From: Azospirillum canadense
GTDB lineage: Bacteria > Pseudomonadota > Alphaproteobacteria > Azospirillales > Azospirillaceae
DNA length: 64,000 nucleotides
NCBI RefSeq assembly: GCF_025961225.1
Contig: NZ_JAOQNG010000002.1
Coordinates: forward strand, 1 to 64,000
Direction of reading: 5' to 3'
Positions 37,449-48,275 of the stretch are shown here, piece after piece. Below the pieces are notes generated by a model. The model saw only the letters and a program-made list of their open reading frames with translations, was not told the DNA's origin and made no database searches. Made by a program: the position numbers and the translations under genes. Numbering within the stretch: position 1 is the stretch's first letter; the number at the start of each line of letters is the position of its first letter.

Positions 37449-39122
37449 TTACGCGACCGCCTCTGCCTCCGCCGTTTCCTCGACCCGCTCGCCTTTGCGG
37501 CGGCGGGCGGGGTGGCCGGGTTGGGGGAAGAACTTGCGGCGTTCCACCCGTGCGCGCTCCACCGTCTCCTTGGCTTCGACGACGTAGTCGAGCAGGCTGC
37601 GGCCGAAATCGGAGGCCACCTGGATGTCGTCACGGCGGACGGTGACGCCGTTCAGGTACTGAAGGCGCAGCGCGTCGCAGCCGTCCACCTCGAACAGCAG
37701 GCCGGCGAAGAAGAAGCCGAAGCTCTCGAACCCCTTGCACAGCACGGCCGTCATCGGGTCGGACAGGGGAAGCTCCAGATAGACGCAGGCGTAGCCGTGG
37801 CGGCACAGCTCCCGCAGCTCGTCCTGCACCCGCTTCAGCACGTCCGCGCCGAAGCGGCGCAGCGTCAGGAAGGCGCGCCCGACGTCCGGGCGGGCGGCAA
37901 CGTCCAGCACCGCGACTTGGTCCTGGAGGGAGCGCAGCGACAGCTCCGGCGCGGGGGGCTGCACCGACCGGTTCATGCCGCCGCGCCGGACGATGGCGTC
38001 CATGATGGCCTGATGCCGTTCCGGGGCGTAAATGACCCGCGCAGGCTCGTCGTTGGTGCGCAGATAGAACAAAATGGCGGAACGGCGGTCGGGCGCCTGG
38101 CCGTCGCTGATCTTGCGGAAAACCTGGGTCGCCGGGGTGAAGCCCAGCAGGAAGCCGGTCTCAAACCCGCCCAGCGCCAGGTTGCCGCGCTGGGTGAAGG
38201 TGTGGACGGCCACCGCCTCGCTGTAGAGGCCGAACATCGCGTTTTGCCGGGCCAGTTCGCCCATGCCTTCCTTCATCCGCTCGAACAGGCGGCGGCCGCG
38301 GTAGCGCGGGTCGACGGCGGCCATGGCCGTTTCGCCGGTGGTGCTGTCCGGCCCGTGGCGCAGCATTGCGAGATGGCCGACCACCTCCGCGCCCTCGTTC
38401 ACGGCGACGTAGGAGACGAGGCGCCCGCTGGCCAGCATCTCGACTATCCGTTCCGGGTAGTAAACAAACTCTGATCCGTAGGTGTAGCCGTAGGAGCGGT
38501 ACATCAGCCGCGACAGCGACGGCGCGTCGGCCGGTTCCAGCAGCCGCAGCTCGACCTCATCCTCCGCGCGGGGCGGCTCCCCGTTGGCGCAGCATCCTTC
38601 AACGCGGCATTCGTCGGAATCCGGAGCCAACGGTTCCGCCGCACGGGCGTGGAGCGTGCGCGCCACCTCCAGCCGCTTTCCGCCGCGTCCCAGATTGCGG
38701 AAGGCCACGGCGTGGGCGAGGTCGCTCGGCAGGAAGGTGCTGATCCCGCCGGCCGGCAAGCCCTTGTCCTCGATGGCAAAGACGATCTGGCCGCCGCGGT
38801 GCAGAAGCTCGGCCGTGTATTCGCCCTCCTCGCCCGGGTCGAAGGCGGTGCGGACGACGTGCAGCGCCACCTCGCTCACCAACTCGCCGAGCGGAGTCAG
38901 TTCGTCGGGGGAGTCCACCCAGGGGCGCGCGGCGTCCGCCATGAAGGTTTGCAGCGCCGGCACGACGTCGGCGCTGGCCGGGACGGTGACGCGGACCAGC
39001 AGGCGGCCGTCGGGCAGGCGACCGTCGGGCAGGCGACCGTCCGTTTGGCCGTTCCCGCGTGGATCCTGGGAAGCCGGGGTCTGGGCCGGGGTCTGGGCCG
39101 GGGACTGGGTGGTCGCGGACAC
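37449..39122 (-). CDS. RsbW-like HATPase / GNAT acetyltransferase fusion
   Basis: 557 residues. The first domain (about 40-165) resembles anti-sigma-factor kinases of the RsbW type: ELVSEVALHVVRTAF for the N box and FAIEDKGLPAGG for the G1 box. The middle (about 190-340) is GNAT-like (ELRLLEPADAPSLSRLMYRSYGYTYGSEFVYYP, VAVNEGAEVVGHLAMLRHG, AAVDPRYRGRRLFERMKEGM). The C-terminal part resembles GNAT-associated regions, and the end is basic. Near the N-terminus a 15-base unit is repeated (LPDGRLPDGRL). The start is GTG 39122 with AAAGGAG upstream, only 24 bases after the chemoreceptor, so the two are probably co-transcribed. Its target is unknown. Confidence 0.75.
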   Translation of the reverse strand: MSATTQSPAQTPAQTPASQDPRGNGQTDGRLPDGRLPDGRLLVRVTVPASADVVPALQTFMADAARPWVDSPDELTPLGELVSEVALHVVRTAFDPGEEGEYTAELLHRGGQIVFAIEDKGLPAGGISTFLPSDLAHAVAFRNLGRGGKRLEVARTLHARAAEPLAPDSDECRVEGCCANGEPPRAEDEVELRLLEPADAPSLSRLMYRSYGYTYGSEFVYYPERIVEMLASGRLVSYVAVNEGAEVVGHLAMLRHGPDSTTGETAMAAVDPRYRGRRLFERMKEGMGELARQNAMFGLYSEAVAVHTFTQRGNLALGGFETGFLLGFTPATQVFRKISDGQAPDRRSAILFYLRTNDEPARVIYAPERHQAIMDAIVRRGGMNRSVQPPAPELSLRSLQDQVAVLDVAARPDVGRAFLTLRRFGADVLKRVQDELRELCRHGYACVYLELPLSDPMTAVLCKGFESFGFFFAGLLFEVDGCDALRLQYLNGVTVRRDDIQVASDFGRSLLDYVVEAKETVERARVERRKFFPQPGHPARRRKGERVEETAEAEAVA

Positions 39123-39146
39123 GGCGGTGGGCTCCTTTGGCTGGCG

Positions 39147-41303
39147 TCAGGCCGAGCGGATGTTCTGGATGAAGCGGACGACCTCGGTGCGCAGATGGTC
39201 GGCCTCCCCGTGCAGGCGGGTCGCAGTGTTCAGCGCGGTGTGGGCGATGTCGCCCGTCTCCGTGGCCGCGTGCGACACGTCGTCGATGGTGCGCGACACC
39301 GACTGGGTGCCGTCCGCCGCCTCCTGCGCGTGACGGGCGATGTCCTCGGTGGCGGCGTGCTGCTGCTCCACGGCGACCGCGATGGTCGCGGTGATCTCGC
39401 TCATCCGGCCGATGGTGCCGGCGATGCCGCGGATGGAGGCGACGCAGCGCTCCGTCACCGTCTGCATCTGGTCGACCTGGCTCTGGATGTCCTCCGTCGC
39501 CTTGGCGGTCTGGTTGGCGAGTGCCTTCACCTCATTCGCCACGACGGCGAAGCCCTTGCCCGCCTCGCCGGCGCGCGCCGCCTCGATCGTCGCGTTCAGC
39601 GCGAGCAGGTTGGTCTGGCTGGCGATGGAGTTGATCAGTTCCACCACCTGGTCGATCCGGCCGGCCGCCTCGGTCAAGCCGGAGATGGACTCGTTGGTGG
39701 CGTCCGCCTCGCGCACCGCAGTGCCGGCGATCTGCGAGGACTCGGCGATGTGGCGGCTGATCTCCTCGATGGAAGCGGACATCTCCTCCGCGGCGGAGGC
39801 GACCGACGACACCCGGTCCGAGGCGGAGGTGGACGCCCCGGCGACGCTGATGGTCTGGCGCTTGGTCTGCTCGGCGTTAGCCGACAGGGCCTGCGCGTCG
39901 TGCCGCATGCGCGCGGTGGCGGCGAGCACCGATTCGATCACGGAGTTGACGCTGGATTCGAGCTGGTTGGCGAGGTCCTGGCGGGCCTGCCGCTTGCTTT
40001 GCTCGGCGCGGCGGCTGGCGGCCTCCTGCTCCTGCTTCAGGCGTTCGACCTCCTGGGCATTGGCGCGGAAGACCTCCAGCGTGCGGGCCATGGCGCCGAT
40101 CTCGTCGCGGCGGCCCAGCGCCGGGATGCGCAGGTCGAGCCGGCCGCCGGCTAGTTCCTCCATCGCGCCGCGCAGCCGGTCGAGAAGGCGGATGTTGCGG
40201 TTGACCAGGAACAGGCCGGACAGCAGCCCAAGCGCCAGGGCGCCCGCCACCAGCGCGCCGATCACCGTCAGGCCGGTGGAGATGGCCCCGTCGACCTGTT
40301 TGGCGGCGACGGCGGCGTTCTCCTCGTTGGCGGCGGCCAGCGCGCCGGCCTGCTCGCTGAGCCTTCCGACCTGCACGAACAGGCTCTCCTGCGCGGCCGT
40401 GGCGGCGCCGATGGCGGCGATCTCGGCCGAGCGCAGGGCGAAGATGCCCTCCGCCCCGCGGCCGAACGCGACGACGGCCTGGGCCATCTGGCGCGGCGTC
40501 TCGTCGGACAGGATGTTGGCCAGGAAGTCCCCGGAGAATTCCACGCGCTTGGCCGCAGCGGCGAACTGCTTCTCCTGCTCCGCGACCTGGGCGGCGTCGG
40601 TCGCCGCGTCGGCCTTGCCCAGCAGGGTGACGGCCAGGTTCACGTCGCTGATGATGTCCGACAGCGCCTGGCGCACCGGCAGGTCCTTCGACACCAGGGT
40701 CAGCACCAGCATGGACAGGCCGTTGGCGTCGGTGGGCAGGTCCATGGTGACGCCCTGGATGCTGAGCGTCAGGTTGCGCACCATCGGCTGGAACCGGCCG
40801 AGGAAGGCGGTGTGGGCGGCGCCCAGCGCCTTCATCTGGCCGCTGCGGCGGGCGCTGGCGGCGAGGCGTCGCCGCACCTCCCCGTCCAGCCGGCCAACGG
40901 CGCCGTCGGCGTCCTTCAGCATGCCCGCCATCCGGTCCGCCAGGGCGGCGTCGGCGCTCAGCGCCGACAGCTTGGCAAGTTCGCTCTTCAGGCCGGCGCT
41001 GCGGCGGGCGAAAAGGTCCACCGCGGCGCCGCGGGCCCGGTCGTCGGCCGCTGCCGCCAGCGACCGCGCGGCGTCCTCCAGCCCGCCGCTGGCGTCGGCC
41101 AGCTTCAGGGCGCCGACCGCCAGGGGGAAGTCGCGCTCGTGCACCTGGCTGAAGAGCGCGGCGATGCGCAGTTGGGTCAGCCCTGCGCCGCCGCCGATGG
41201 CGGCCACGGCGAGGAACATGGCCGCGAAGGCGCCGATCAGCTTGGTCTTGAGGCTGAGCCCCGTCAGGGATTGGTCGTTCCTGGAATGGAGGGCGGTGTC
41301 CAT
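39147..41303 (-). CDS. methyl-accepting chemotaxis protein
   Basis: 718-residue membrane chemoreceptor. TM1 is at about 20-45 and TM2 at about 348-372, bracketing an all-helical periplasmic domain of some 300 residues. That size suggests a helical bimodular (HBM-type) sensor, although this is not proven. HAMP follows (about 372-425), then a linker coiled coil and the signalling tip [37 protein letters not shown], which binds CheA/CheW. No C-terminal CheR-docking pentapeptide is seen (ends FIQNIRSA). GAGGGATCACGCG precedes ATG 41303. It lies between an orphan TRAP binding protein gene (82 bases upstream) and the RsbW/GNAT gene. Confidence 0.95.
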   Translation of the reverse strand: MDTALHSRNDQSLTGLSLKTKLIGAFAAMFLAVAAIGGGAGLTQLRIAALFSQVHERDFPLAVGALKLADASGGLEDAARSLAAAADDRARGAAVDLFARRSAGLKSELAKLSALSADAALADRMAGMLKDADGAVGRLDGEVRRRLAASARRSGQMKALGAAHTAFLGRFQPMVRNLTLSIQGVTMDLPTDANGLSMLVLTLVSKDLPVRQALSDIISDVNLAVTLLGKADAATDAAQVAEQEKQFAAAAKRVEFSGDFLANILSDETPRQMAQAVVAFGRGAEGIFALRSAEIAAIGAATAAQESLFVQVGRLSEQAGALAAANEENAAVAAKQVDGAISTGLTVIGALVAGALALGLLSGLFLVNRNIRLLDRLRGAMEELAGGRLDLRIPALGRRDEIGAMARTLEVFRANAQEVERLKQEQEAASRRAEQSKRQARQDLANQLESSVNSVIESVLAATARMRHDAQALSANAEQTKRQTISVAGASTSASDRVSSVASAAEEMSASIEEISRHIAESSQIAGTAVREADATNESISGLTEAAGRIDQVVELINSIASQTNLLALNATIEAARAGEAGKGFAVVANEVKALANQTAKATEDIQSQVDQMQTVTERCVASIRGIAGTIGRMSEITATIAVAVEQQHAATEDIARHAQEAADGTQSVSRTIDDVSHAATETGDIAHTALNTATRLHGEADHLRTEVVRFIQNIRSA

Positions 41304-41385
41304 GGCGCGTGATCCCTCGATGGATGCGGCTGGCGTGCGCGGGGCGGGGGCTCTCGGTCGGGCTTTCCGGATCAGGGCTTCCGGA

Positions 41386-42465
41386 TTAGGGCTTCTCGGC
41401 GGCGGCGATGGCTTTGCGCGCGGCGTCCAGCAGGGCCTTGCCGTCCTGCCCCTGGTCCGCCATGCCGCCGATCCAGTCGGCGTAGACCTCTTCCAGTTCC
41501 TCGCGGATGTCGGCCATCTGGGCGGGGTCGAAGCGGAGCACGGCGTGGCGGCCGTCGCCGGCGAGCCTGCGCTTCACCTCCTCCTCGGCCTGGTCGCGCT
41601 CCTCGGCGATGGCGAGAGAGACGGTCTTGCCGAGGTGCTTGTCGATTGCCGCGCGCACTGGCGCCGGCAGGGCGTCGAAGGTGGCGCGCTTCATCGCCAG
41701 CATCACGACCGGGCCGGAGAAGGGGATGTCCAGCAGGTTCTTCAACTGGCCCATCACGGGCTGCCCGTCGGCCCCCGCCGTGGTGGTGGAGGAGTACCAG
41801 CCGTAGGAGATGCCGTCGATCAGACCATCCTTCAGGCCGGTGCCCATGAAGTTCAACGGCAGGGCCACCGGGACCATGCCCAGCTTCGCCATGGCGCGGC
41901 CCACCGTCTTGCTGGGGTTGCGCACGCGCAGGCCCCGCAGGTCGCGCGGCGAGCCCAGCGGGCGCTGGGCGGTGAAGATGCCGTAGGCGGGCAGCGCCCA
42001 CAGCCCGACCACCTTCAGCCCCGCGTAGTCGCGGTCGAGCTTGCCCGATTCATAAAGCTCCCACAGCGCCCTGGTCCCGCCGACTGCGGTGCGGCGGACC
42101 AGTGGAAGCTCCATCACCGAACTGGCGGAGAAGCGGGCCGGGCTGTAGCCCTGGACGGTGTAGGCGATCTCGATGTCGCCGTTGTCCACCAGCTTCAGCA
42201 GCTCCGTCGGCTTGCCGAACTCCCCGGCGGTGCGGATGTCGATGATGACGGCACCGGCTTCGGCTGCGGCCGTCTCCGCTTCGATCCGGCGGCAGGCCTC
42301 CACCAGCATCAGGTAGGTGGAGGTGGTCGGCGAAAAGACGGTGCCGAAGCGGAGCGTGCTTTGCGCTGACGCTGGGAAAGGCTGCGCGAGCAAGACAACG
42401 GCAGCGCATACCAGAGTACTCAATATGCATACCGCAGTATTCGCGATCCTCGACAAGGACATCAT
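41386..42465 (-). CDS. orphan TRAP-type (DctP family) periplasmic binding protein
   Basis: 359 residues. Signal peptide through [12 protein letters not shown], then a DctP fold: [29 protein letters not shown], the family signature [34 protein letters not shown] with the substrate-binding Arg, and [13 protein letters not shown]. DctP proteins bind carboxylates for DctQ/DctM permeases, but no permease gene is adjacent. ATG 42465 is chosen because GGAG sits just upstream; an ATG at 42504 is possible. The next gene downstream is a chemoreceptor, so it may act as a periplasmic ligand-presenting protein for chemotaxis (inference) or serve a permease encoded elsewhere. Confidence 0.85.
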   Translation of the reverse strand: MMSLSRIANTAVCILSTLVCAAVVLLAQPFPASAQSTLRFGTVFSPTTSTYLMLVEACRRIEAETAAAEAGAVIIDIRTAGEFGKPTELLKLVDNGDIEIAYTVQGYSPARFSASSVMELPLVRRTAVGGTRALWELYESGKLDRDYAGLKVVGLWALPAYGIFTAQRPLGSPRDLRGLRVRNPSKTVGRAMAKLGMVPVALPLNFMGTGLKDGLIDGISYGWYSSTTTAGADGQPVMGQLKNLLDIPFSGPVVMLAMKRATFDALPAPVRAAIDKHLGKTVSLAIAEERDQAEEEVKRRLAGDGRHAVLRFDPAQMADIREELEEVYADWIGGMADQGQDGKALLDAARKAIAAAEKP

Positions 42466-42615
42466 GGCGTTCTCCGCTGCGCATCCTTTCAGGATGTATG
42501 ACACAGAGGAAGTTCGCGCGCCACCGGCAATATTGTTGCTTAAAACGTGAAGGGTTCAGGGTGCGGCATGTTGTCTCTTGTCGCCGTTTGTTATCTTGGA
42601 GACGTCGTTACCGAG

Positions 42616-43452
42616 TCAAAAGGCGCGCAGGCTCGTCGACGAGACGGTGTGCCAGTTCGGGTCGGCCTGGGCCAGCATCGCCCGGATGTGGTCGATGTGC
42701 ACTTGGCCGTACAGGATCAGGATGTTGCGGCCGGGCTCGTCCCGGATCGCCTTCACGACCTTGTCCTCGCGCAGGGTGGTAAGGGCCGGCGGCAGCATGT
42801 CCCGCACCATGGTTCCGGATGCGGTGGTGGCGAGCATGATCCGCACGCCCGCCTGCACCCGCCGCTGCGCCCAGCCGGGCAGGGCGGCGAACTGCTGCCG
42901 GACCTGGGCGAGGTCGACGGTGTCCTCCTCCCCGTCGTCGCCGTCGGCGCCCGCGGGCTCCTCCGGCGGCAAGGCGGCCAGCAGCTGGGACAGGGTGACG
43001 TCCACGTTGCGTACGTCCGGCCCCGGCGGGCCGAGCAGGGCGCGGTTGTCCTGCAGGACCAGCCCGGCGCCGATGACGCCGGCCATCATCTCGTAGGGAT
43101 GCTGCTTGCTGTCCGGGTTCCAGTTGGCGCCGAGCCGGCGCAGCACGTCCGCGACCCCGCTGGGGGAACTGCCCTCGTCCGGCCGCACCTCCTCGTAGAA
43201 GACCAGCCAACCCTCGCGGCGGCGCTCCGCAACGTGGGAGGCGATCTCCCGGTAGAAGTCCGGCTTGGCGACGTGGACCATGCCCTGCATCTCCACCTGC
43301 CTCTTGCCGTCGCTGACGACGAGGCGGGAGAGCCGGAGGGGCACGTGGTCGGCGATCACCGGCAGGGCGGCGACCACCCCGGTTGCGAGGACGACGAGCC
43401 CACCGGCGAGGATGCCAACGGCGACGAGGAAGGATCGGAGTGCGCGCTTCAT
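42616..43452 (-). CDS. TraB/GumN-like membrane-anchored protein
   Basis: 278 residues with an N-terminal membrane anchor (SFLVAVGILAGGLVVLATGVVAALPV). The motifs GMVHVAKPDFYREIASHVAERRREGWLVFYEEV near the start and NILILYGQVHIDHIRAML near the end match the paired His/Glu motifs of the TraB/GumN (TIKI-like) fold, a putative metalloprotease family. The middle contains an acidic low-complexity insert (PAGADGDDGEEDTVDL). The position outside the inner membrane is inferred. Intergenic gaps on both sides (about 100-150 bases) suggest it is not tightly linked to the neighbours. Confidence 0.6.
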   Translation of the reverse strand: MKRALRSFLVAVGILAGGLVVLATGVVAALPVIADHVPLRLSRLVVSDGKRQVEMQGMVHVAKPDFYREIASHVAERRREGWLVFYEEVRPDEGSSPSGVADVLRRLGANWNPDSKQHPYEMMAGVIGAGLVLQDNRALLGPPGPDVRNVDVTLSQLLAALPPEEPAGADGDDGEEDTVDLAQVRQQFAALPGWAQRRVQAGVRIMLATTASGTMVRDMLPPALTTLREDKVVKAIRDEPGRNILILYGQVHIDHIRAMLAQADPNWHTVSSTSLRAF

Positions 43453-43549
43453 GGCCGCGACGCTGGCACGAAACGGCCGGGCCCGGCAACCACGGGAGAG
43501 CGGGTGATCCCAAAGAGGCGGTGCCGGGCGCGTCCCTTCCCCAAGCCGC

Positions 43550-43906
43550 TCAGAGGCCCACCTCCACCGCGGCGTTGACGATGTAGATCATCTCGCTGCG
43601 GTCGTTCTTGTCGGCCAGGAAGATGCCGCTGGGCGCCAGCATGCCGCCCGGCATGACCTCGATGGTCACCTCGCCGTAGGGGAACACCGCGCGGACGGCC
43701 TCCTGGTCCAGCGACTCGGCGTCGGCGGGGACGGCGAGGCGGACGTGCACGCGCATCTTGCTGGTGTCGCCGTTCACCAGCGTGCGAATGCCGGGCATGG
43801 AGTTGCGCTCGATGGCGTTGCGCACCGCGCGGACCGCCGCCTTGGTGACGTCCTGCCCATGCAGATCCGCCTCCATTCCCAATTCGACGAACATCACCTG
43901 CTTCAT
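43550..43906 (-). CDS. Lin0512 family protein
   Basis: 118 residues. MKQVMFVELGMEADLHGQDVTKAAVRAVRNAIERNSMPGI and FPYGEVTIEVMPGGMLAPSGIF fit the conserved Lin0512 (TIGR02058) family, whose fold recalls one repeat of ring-opening (cyanuric acid/barbiturate) amidohydrolases. Function unknown. No signal peptide. It ends 97 bases before the TraB-like gene start. Confidence 0.75.
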   Translation of the reverse strand: MKQVMFVELGMEADLHGQDVTKAAVRAVRNAIERNSMPGIRTLVNGDTSKMRVHVRLAVPADAESLDQEAVRAVFPYGEVTIEVMPGGMLAPSGIFLADKNDRSEMIYIVNAAVEVGL

Positions 43907-44285
43907 GGTTCCCTTGCCCCTCCGGCCGCGTTGCTGTCCGCCGGGTCATATGTGGAGTGGAGACGGGGGCTTCACCGTCGGGAGGACGGCTTTTTCAAAA
44001 GGCGGAAAGCGGAATAGCCGATCGCGGCCAGATCGCGGCCACGGTGCCGGCATGGGCCACGCCAACATGGGCTGAGCTGTCCGGGCCCCACTGCCGCGGA
44101 TTCTTTTTCAGGACGCTTATTGATGACGCAAGTAAAACTCGAAAATGCGCTCATTCATCCCAAGAAAAAGCGTTGCTTATTGATTAAGGCGCAATCCTGT
44201 CACAGGTGAACAATCGATTCGCCGGTTGACACCATGCGGCAAATCCGTAACCGTTGCGCCAGAACAACAACGGAGGAGAAAAAGA
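43907..44285. other. gene-free region upstream of rlpA
   Basis: No convincing gene. The right half (44101-44285) is AT-rich for this genome. It holds TTGACA at 44226-44231, about 60 bases before the rlpA start and a possible -35 element with a poor -10 (AACCGT, 44249-44254). Confidence 0.4.
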
Positions 44286-44906
44286 GTGCGCCATGGGTGC
44301 ATCGCGCTCGCATTTTGCGCTGTTACTGCCAGCGCATGTTCTTCAAGCGCTGAGATTGCTAAAGTCCGTTCTTTCGAACCGGCGCAGCCGGAATTGAATG
44401 CTTCGTCGGAATTGACTGGTTCGAAAGTCGAACCGGTTCTTATCCATAAGGGTAAGGCGTCCTATTACGCGGATTCTTTCGACGGACGGCGTACCGCTTC
44501 CGGAGAGCGCTTCAGCCAGCGCAAGCTGACCGCCGCCTCGCGCACGTTGCCGCTGGGCAGCCGCGTCCTGGTCACCAACGCCGACAACGGCCGCAGCGTC
44601 GAGGTCGTCATCAACGACCGCGGTCCCTACGTCAAAGGGCGGGTGATCGACCTGTCGAAGAAGGCCGCCCGCGAACTGGGCATGATCGAGGACGGCGTGG
44701 TCAACGTGCGCGTCGAGGCCCGTGCGGAGCCGACGCCGGTGTTCCCGCGCAACCGCCGCCCGCGCGACGAGGCGCCAACGCCGATGGTCGCGGAGCTTCC
44801 GCCGCTTCCAGAGGGCGACGAGTCGTCCCTTCCGGTCGCCGCCGATTTCCCCATCGATTTTCCGGAGCTGGGCGCCCCGGAGGACCGGCTGGCCGCGGCG
44901 CAGTAG
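44286..44906 (+). CDS. rlpA: RlpA-like septal lipoprotein (double-psi beta-barrel)
   Basis: 206 residues. A short lipoprotein signal (CIALAFCAVTASAC) gives a lipidated Cys at 18. The DPBB domain is complete: GKASYYADSFDGRRTASGERFSQRKLTAASRTLPLGSRVLVTNADNGRSVEVVINDRGPYVKGRVIDLSKKAAREL. It keeps the catalytic-type Asp in NDRGP and the preceding family motifs. RlpA proteins act on denuded glycan strands during division. There is no C-terminal SPOR domain; a Pro/acidic tail replaces it. The GTG at 44286 is the start, with GGAGGAG seven bases upstream. Upstream in-frame codons would add a basic stretch. Confidence 0.85.
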   Translation: MRHGCIALAFCAVTASACSSSAEIAKVRSFEPAQPELNASSELTGSKVEPVLIHKGKASYYADSFDGRRTASGERFSQRKLTAASRTLPLGSRVLVTNADNGRSVEVVINDRGPYVKGRVIDLSKKAARELGMIEDGVVNVRVEARAEPTPVFPRNRRPRDEAPTPMVAELPPLPEGDESSLPVAADFPIDFPELGAPEDRLAAAQ

Positions 44907-44957
44907 CGCCGGCATCCGCCTCCGATCCTCCGCACAGCGTTCCACAACAGGTGAACC

Positions 44958-45365
44958 ATGCTGAAACTCGTGATTCGCGACGCCGACCACGCGGCCGGCC
45001 TGTATCTGGCGCGCGTCGGCGCGGTGCGCGACCTGCTCGCCGAACTGCGTGCGCTGAAGGAAACATCCTCCGCCTCCCTGTTCCTGGAGGGGCTGGCGCA
45101 GCGCTGCCTGGCGCGCGGCTGGGACTTCACGCCAGCCGACCCGCTGGTGCGCGGCTGCACGTCGCGCCGGCACATTGTGGAGGTCCATCTGGATCCCGGC
45201 AATCCCGGCACGCCCTTCGTCGCCTTCTACGAACCGGGCGAGGACGGCATCCCCTGCCGTCGCCTGCACGACACGCTGGAAGGGCTGTCCAGCCGCCTGC
45301 GCCTGCCGGAAATCCGCGCACCACGGGCGTGGCCAATGGGGAATGGCCGCAGCCTCGCGGCGTGA
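44958..45365 (+). CDS. hypothetical protein
   Basis: 135 residues, no signal peptide or membrane segment. The N-terminus MLKLVIRDADHAAGLYLARVGAVRDLLAELRALK and a middle with CTSRRHIVEVHLDPGNPGTPFVAFYEPGEDG suggest a small alpha/beta protein. I do not recognise the family. It begins 51 bases after rlpA, in the same direction; normal codon use supports it. The last ~20 residues may be less conserved. Confidence 0.5.
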   Translation: MLKLVIRDADHAAGLYLARVGAVRDLLAELRALKETSSASLFLEGLAQRCLARGWDFTPADPLVRGCTSRRHIVEVHLDPGNPGTPFVAFYEPGEDGIPCRRLHDTLEGLSSRLRLPEIRAPRAWPMGNGRSLAA

Positions 45366-45486
45366 CCGAGGGTCTCCAGAACGGTAACGCAGCGTCGCAG
45401 AGCGCGCGCATCCCGCGGTATGACTTGCCTCCTCGCTTCCAATCCGCGAATATCCCTGCCGCAATTCGATTTGTGGGAGAGGGCGG

Positions 45487-46065
45487 ATGCATCACCCGGA
45501 AGCGCTTGAGCCCATCGTCGCGTTCGTGCGCGGCATCGGCATGGGCGTCGAGTATGGCGAGGGCGCGCGCGACGGCTTCCTGCCGGGCGTGAACATCCAT
45601 GCCGGCGTGATCCACATCGACCCCGACACCCTGCTGGCACCCGGCGACATCCTGCACGAGGCGGGGCACATCATCGTCGTGCCACGGCGCTACTGGCCGC
45701 GGCTCGGGCGCGACCTGCAGGCCGACATCGAGGCGCTGGTCGCGGAACAGAGCGGGCCGGGACAGACCCCGGACCCGCTGCTCGTCCGGGCGGCCCAACA
45801 AGGGGAGCAGATGGCCACGGCTTGGTCCTACGCCGTGGTCCATCACCTGGGGCTGCCGCAGGAATGCCTGTTCTTCCCCGGCTCCTACCGGGTCGGCCCA
45901 TACGAGGGGGTGCACCCGTTCCAGGCCTGGATCGAGCAGGGCAGCCATTTCGGCCCGCTGTTCCTGGCCCAGGCCGACATGACCGGCTTTTCCGGCCTGT
46001 TCGCCTACATGGGCAGCAACGGCCTGCCCGCCTTCCCGCAGATGAGCCGCTGGACGGTGGATTGA
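45487..46065 (+). CDS. small HEAGH-motif protein, putative metal-dependent hydrolase
   Basis: 192 residues without signal peptide. GDILHEAGHIIVVP (about 54-67) is a perfect HExxH zinc-binding helix, with the start of an extended Gly-type pattern. A second conserved-looking part is MATAWSYAVVHHLGLPQECLFFPGSYR, whose Glu and His residues could provide a further ligand. It ends with a Gly/Phe-rich segment (TGFSGLFAYMGSNGLPAFPQM). GGGAGAGGGCGG precedes ATG 45487. I know of no function for this family. It is the last gene before the IS110 element. Confidence 0.65.
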   Translation: MHHPEALEPIVAFVRGIGMGVEYGEGARDGFLPGVNIHAGVIHIDPDTLLAPGDILHEAGHIIVVPRRYWPRLGRDLQADIEALVAEQSGPGQTPDPLLVRAAQQGEQMATAWSYAVVHHLGLPQECLFFPGSYRVGPYEGVHPFQAWIEQGSHFGPLFLAQADMTGFSGLFAYMGSNGLPAFPQMSRWTVD

Positions 46066-46146
46066 GCGGGGGGATTTTGTTGGGGGCGTGAGTGGTCGCG
46101 TTGGGCCCCCCTCCCAACCTTGTATGTTGGAACAGCATTAGAGTGA

Positions 46147-47247
<1,101 letters not shown>

Positions 47248-47511
47248 AGGCCGACGGTCGGCGCTCGCCGCCGACCACATGCCCAGCCCAGCGAACCGGG
47301 GGCGCGGACCGGTCAAGGCCGCAGCCGCCCGCAGGGCGGGCGCGCGCCAGCGCGAGCCTTGACAGGGAGCACCCCCGGTTCACTCACCACCTCCCAGAAA
47401 ACACGGTTGCTCCCCCCATCTTCGACGGGGGGAGGAGTCAATCCCCTCCCCCGCGACGTGGGGGAGGGTTGGGGTGGGGGCCCAACGCGACACCCCGCCA
47501 ATGACCAAACT

Positions 47512-48267
47512 TCAATACGGCAGCCGCTCGCCGTTCCAGGCGAAGAGGCCGCCGCTGTCGGCGGGGGTCAGGCCATTGAGGACCGTCAGCAGGTGGGCGG
47601 CGGAGACCTCGGGCGGGAACAGCCGGCCGTCGGCGACGCCGGCCTGGAAGGGCTTGGACAGGTCGGTGTCCACCGTGCCGGGATGCAGCGCCACGCACAG
47701 CGCGTCGGGGCGGGTGCGGGCCAGTTCGATGGAAGCCGTGCGGACGATCTGGTTCAGCGCGGCCTTGGCGGCGCGGTAGCCGTACCAGCCGCCGAGGCGG
47801 TTGTCCCCGATGCTGCCGACCTTGGCGGAAATGGCGGCGAAGACCGACCGGCCGCGGCGCGGCAGGCGGGGCAGCAAGTGTTTGGCGACCAGCGCCGGGC
47901 CGATGGCGTTCACCTGGAACAGCGTGGCCATGGCCTGCGGGTCGAGCGAGCGCCAGCTTTTCTCCGGCTGGATGCCATCGCCGTGCAGGAGCCCGGTCGC
48001 GACGAACACGAGGTCCACGGTGCCCGCCGCCTCGGCCGCCACGGCGATGGTGCCCTCGTCGGCGAGATCCAGGATGCCCGTTTGCAGCTTCGGCGCTGAT
48101 TCCAGGCGCCGGCGGGCGAAGGCCAGCACCTCCGCCACGCCGGGATCGGCGAGCAGCAGCCGTGTGACGGCGGAGCCGATGCCGCCGCCGGCGCCGATCA
48201 CAACGGCGCGGACCGGACGGTCGAAGCCCGTCAGTCCCGCGAAACCGCCCCGAACGCTGTCGCCCAT
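47512..48267 (-). CDS. short-chain dehydrogenase/reductase (C-factor-like)
   Basis: 251 residues with the SDR fold. The nucleotide site VVIGAGGGIGSAVTRLLL (about 21-38) is a variant TGxxxGIG, and the catalytic region is ISAKVGS…WYGYRAAKAALNQIVRT with Tyr-x3-Lys present. The end (LHPGTVDTDLSKPF) resembles CsgA/C-factor-like reductases. AAGGAGG lies just upstream of ATG 48267. It starts eight bases after the lutC stop and is therefore the last gene of the lactate operon, although its substrate is unknown. Confidence 0.85.
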   Translation of the reverse strand: MGDSVRGGFAGLTGFDRPVRAVVIGAGGGIGSAVTRLLLADPGVAEVLAFARRRLESAPKLQTGILDLADEGTIAVAAEAAGTVDLVFVATGLLHGDGIQPEKSWRSLDPQAMATLFQVNAIGPALVAKHLLPRLPRRGRSVFAAISAKVGSIGDNRLGGWYGYRAAKAALNQIVRTASIELARTRPDALCVALHPGTVDTDLSKPFQAGVADGRLFPPEVSAAHLLTVLNGLTPADSGGLFAWNGERLPY

Positions 48268-48275
48268 ACGCCTCC

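Noticed and set aside
41386..42465. Complete TRAP transporter operon
   Set aside because: No DctQ or DctM gene is found within the neighbouring region.
44226..44906. Longer RlpA with start at 44226
   Set aside because: GTG 44286 has a strong GGAGGAG and places the lipoprotein signal directly at the N-terminus.
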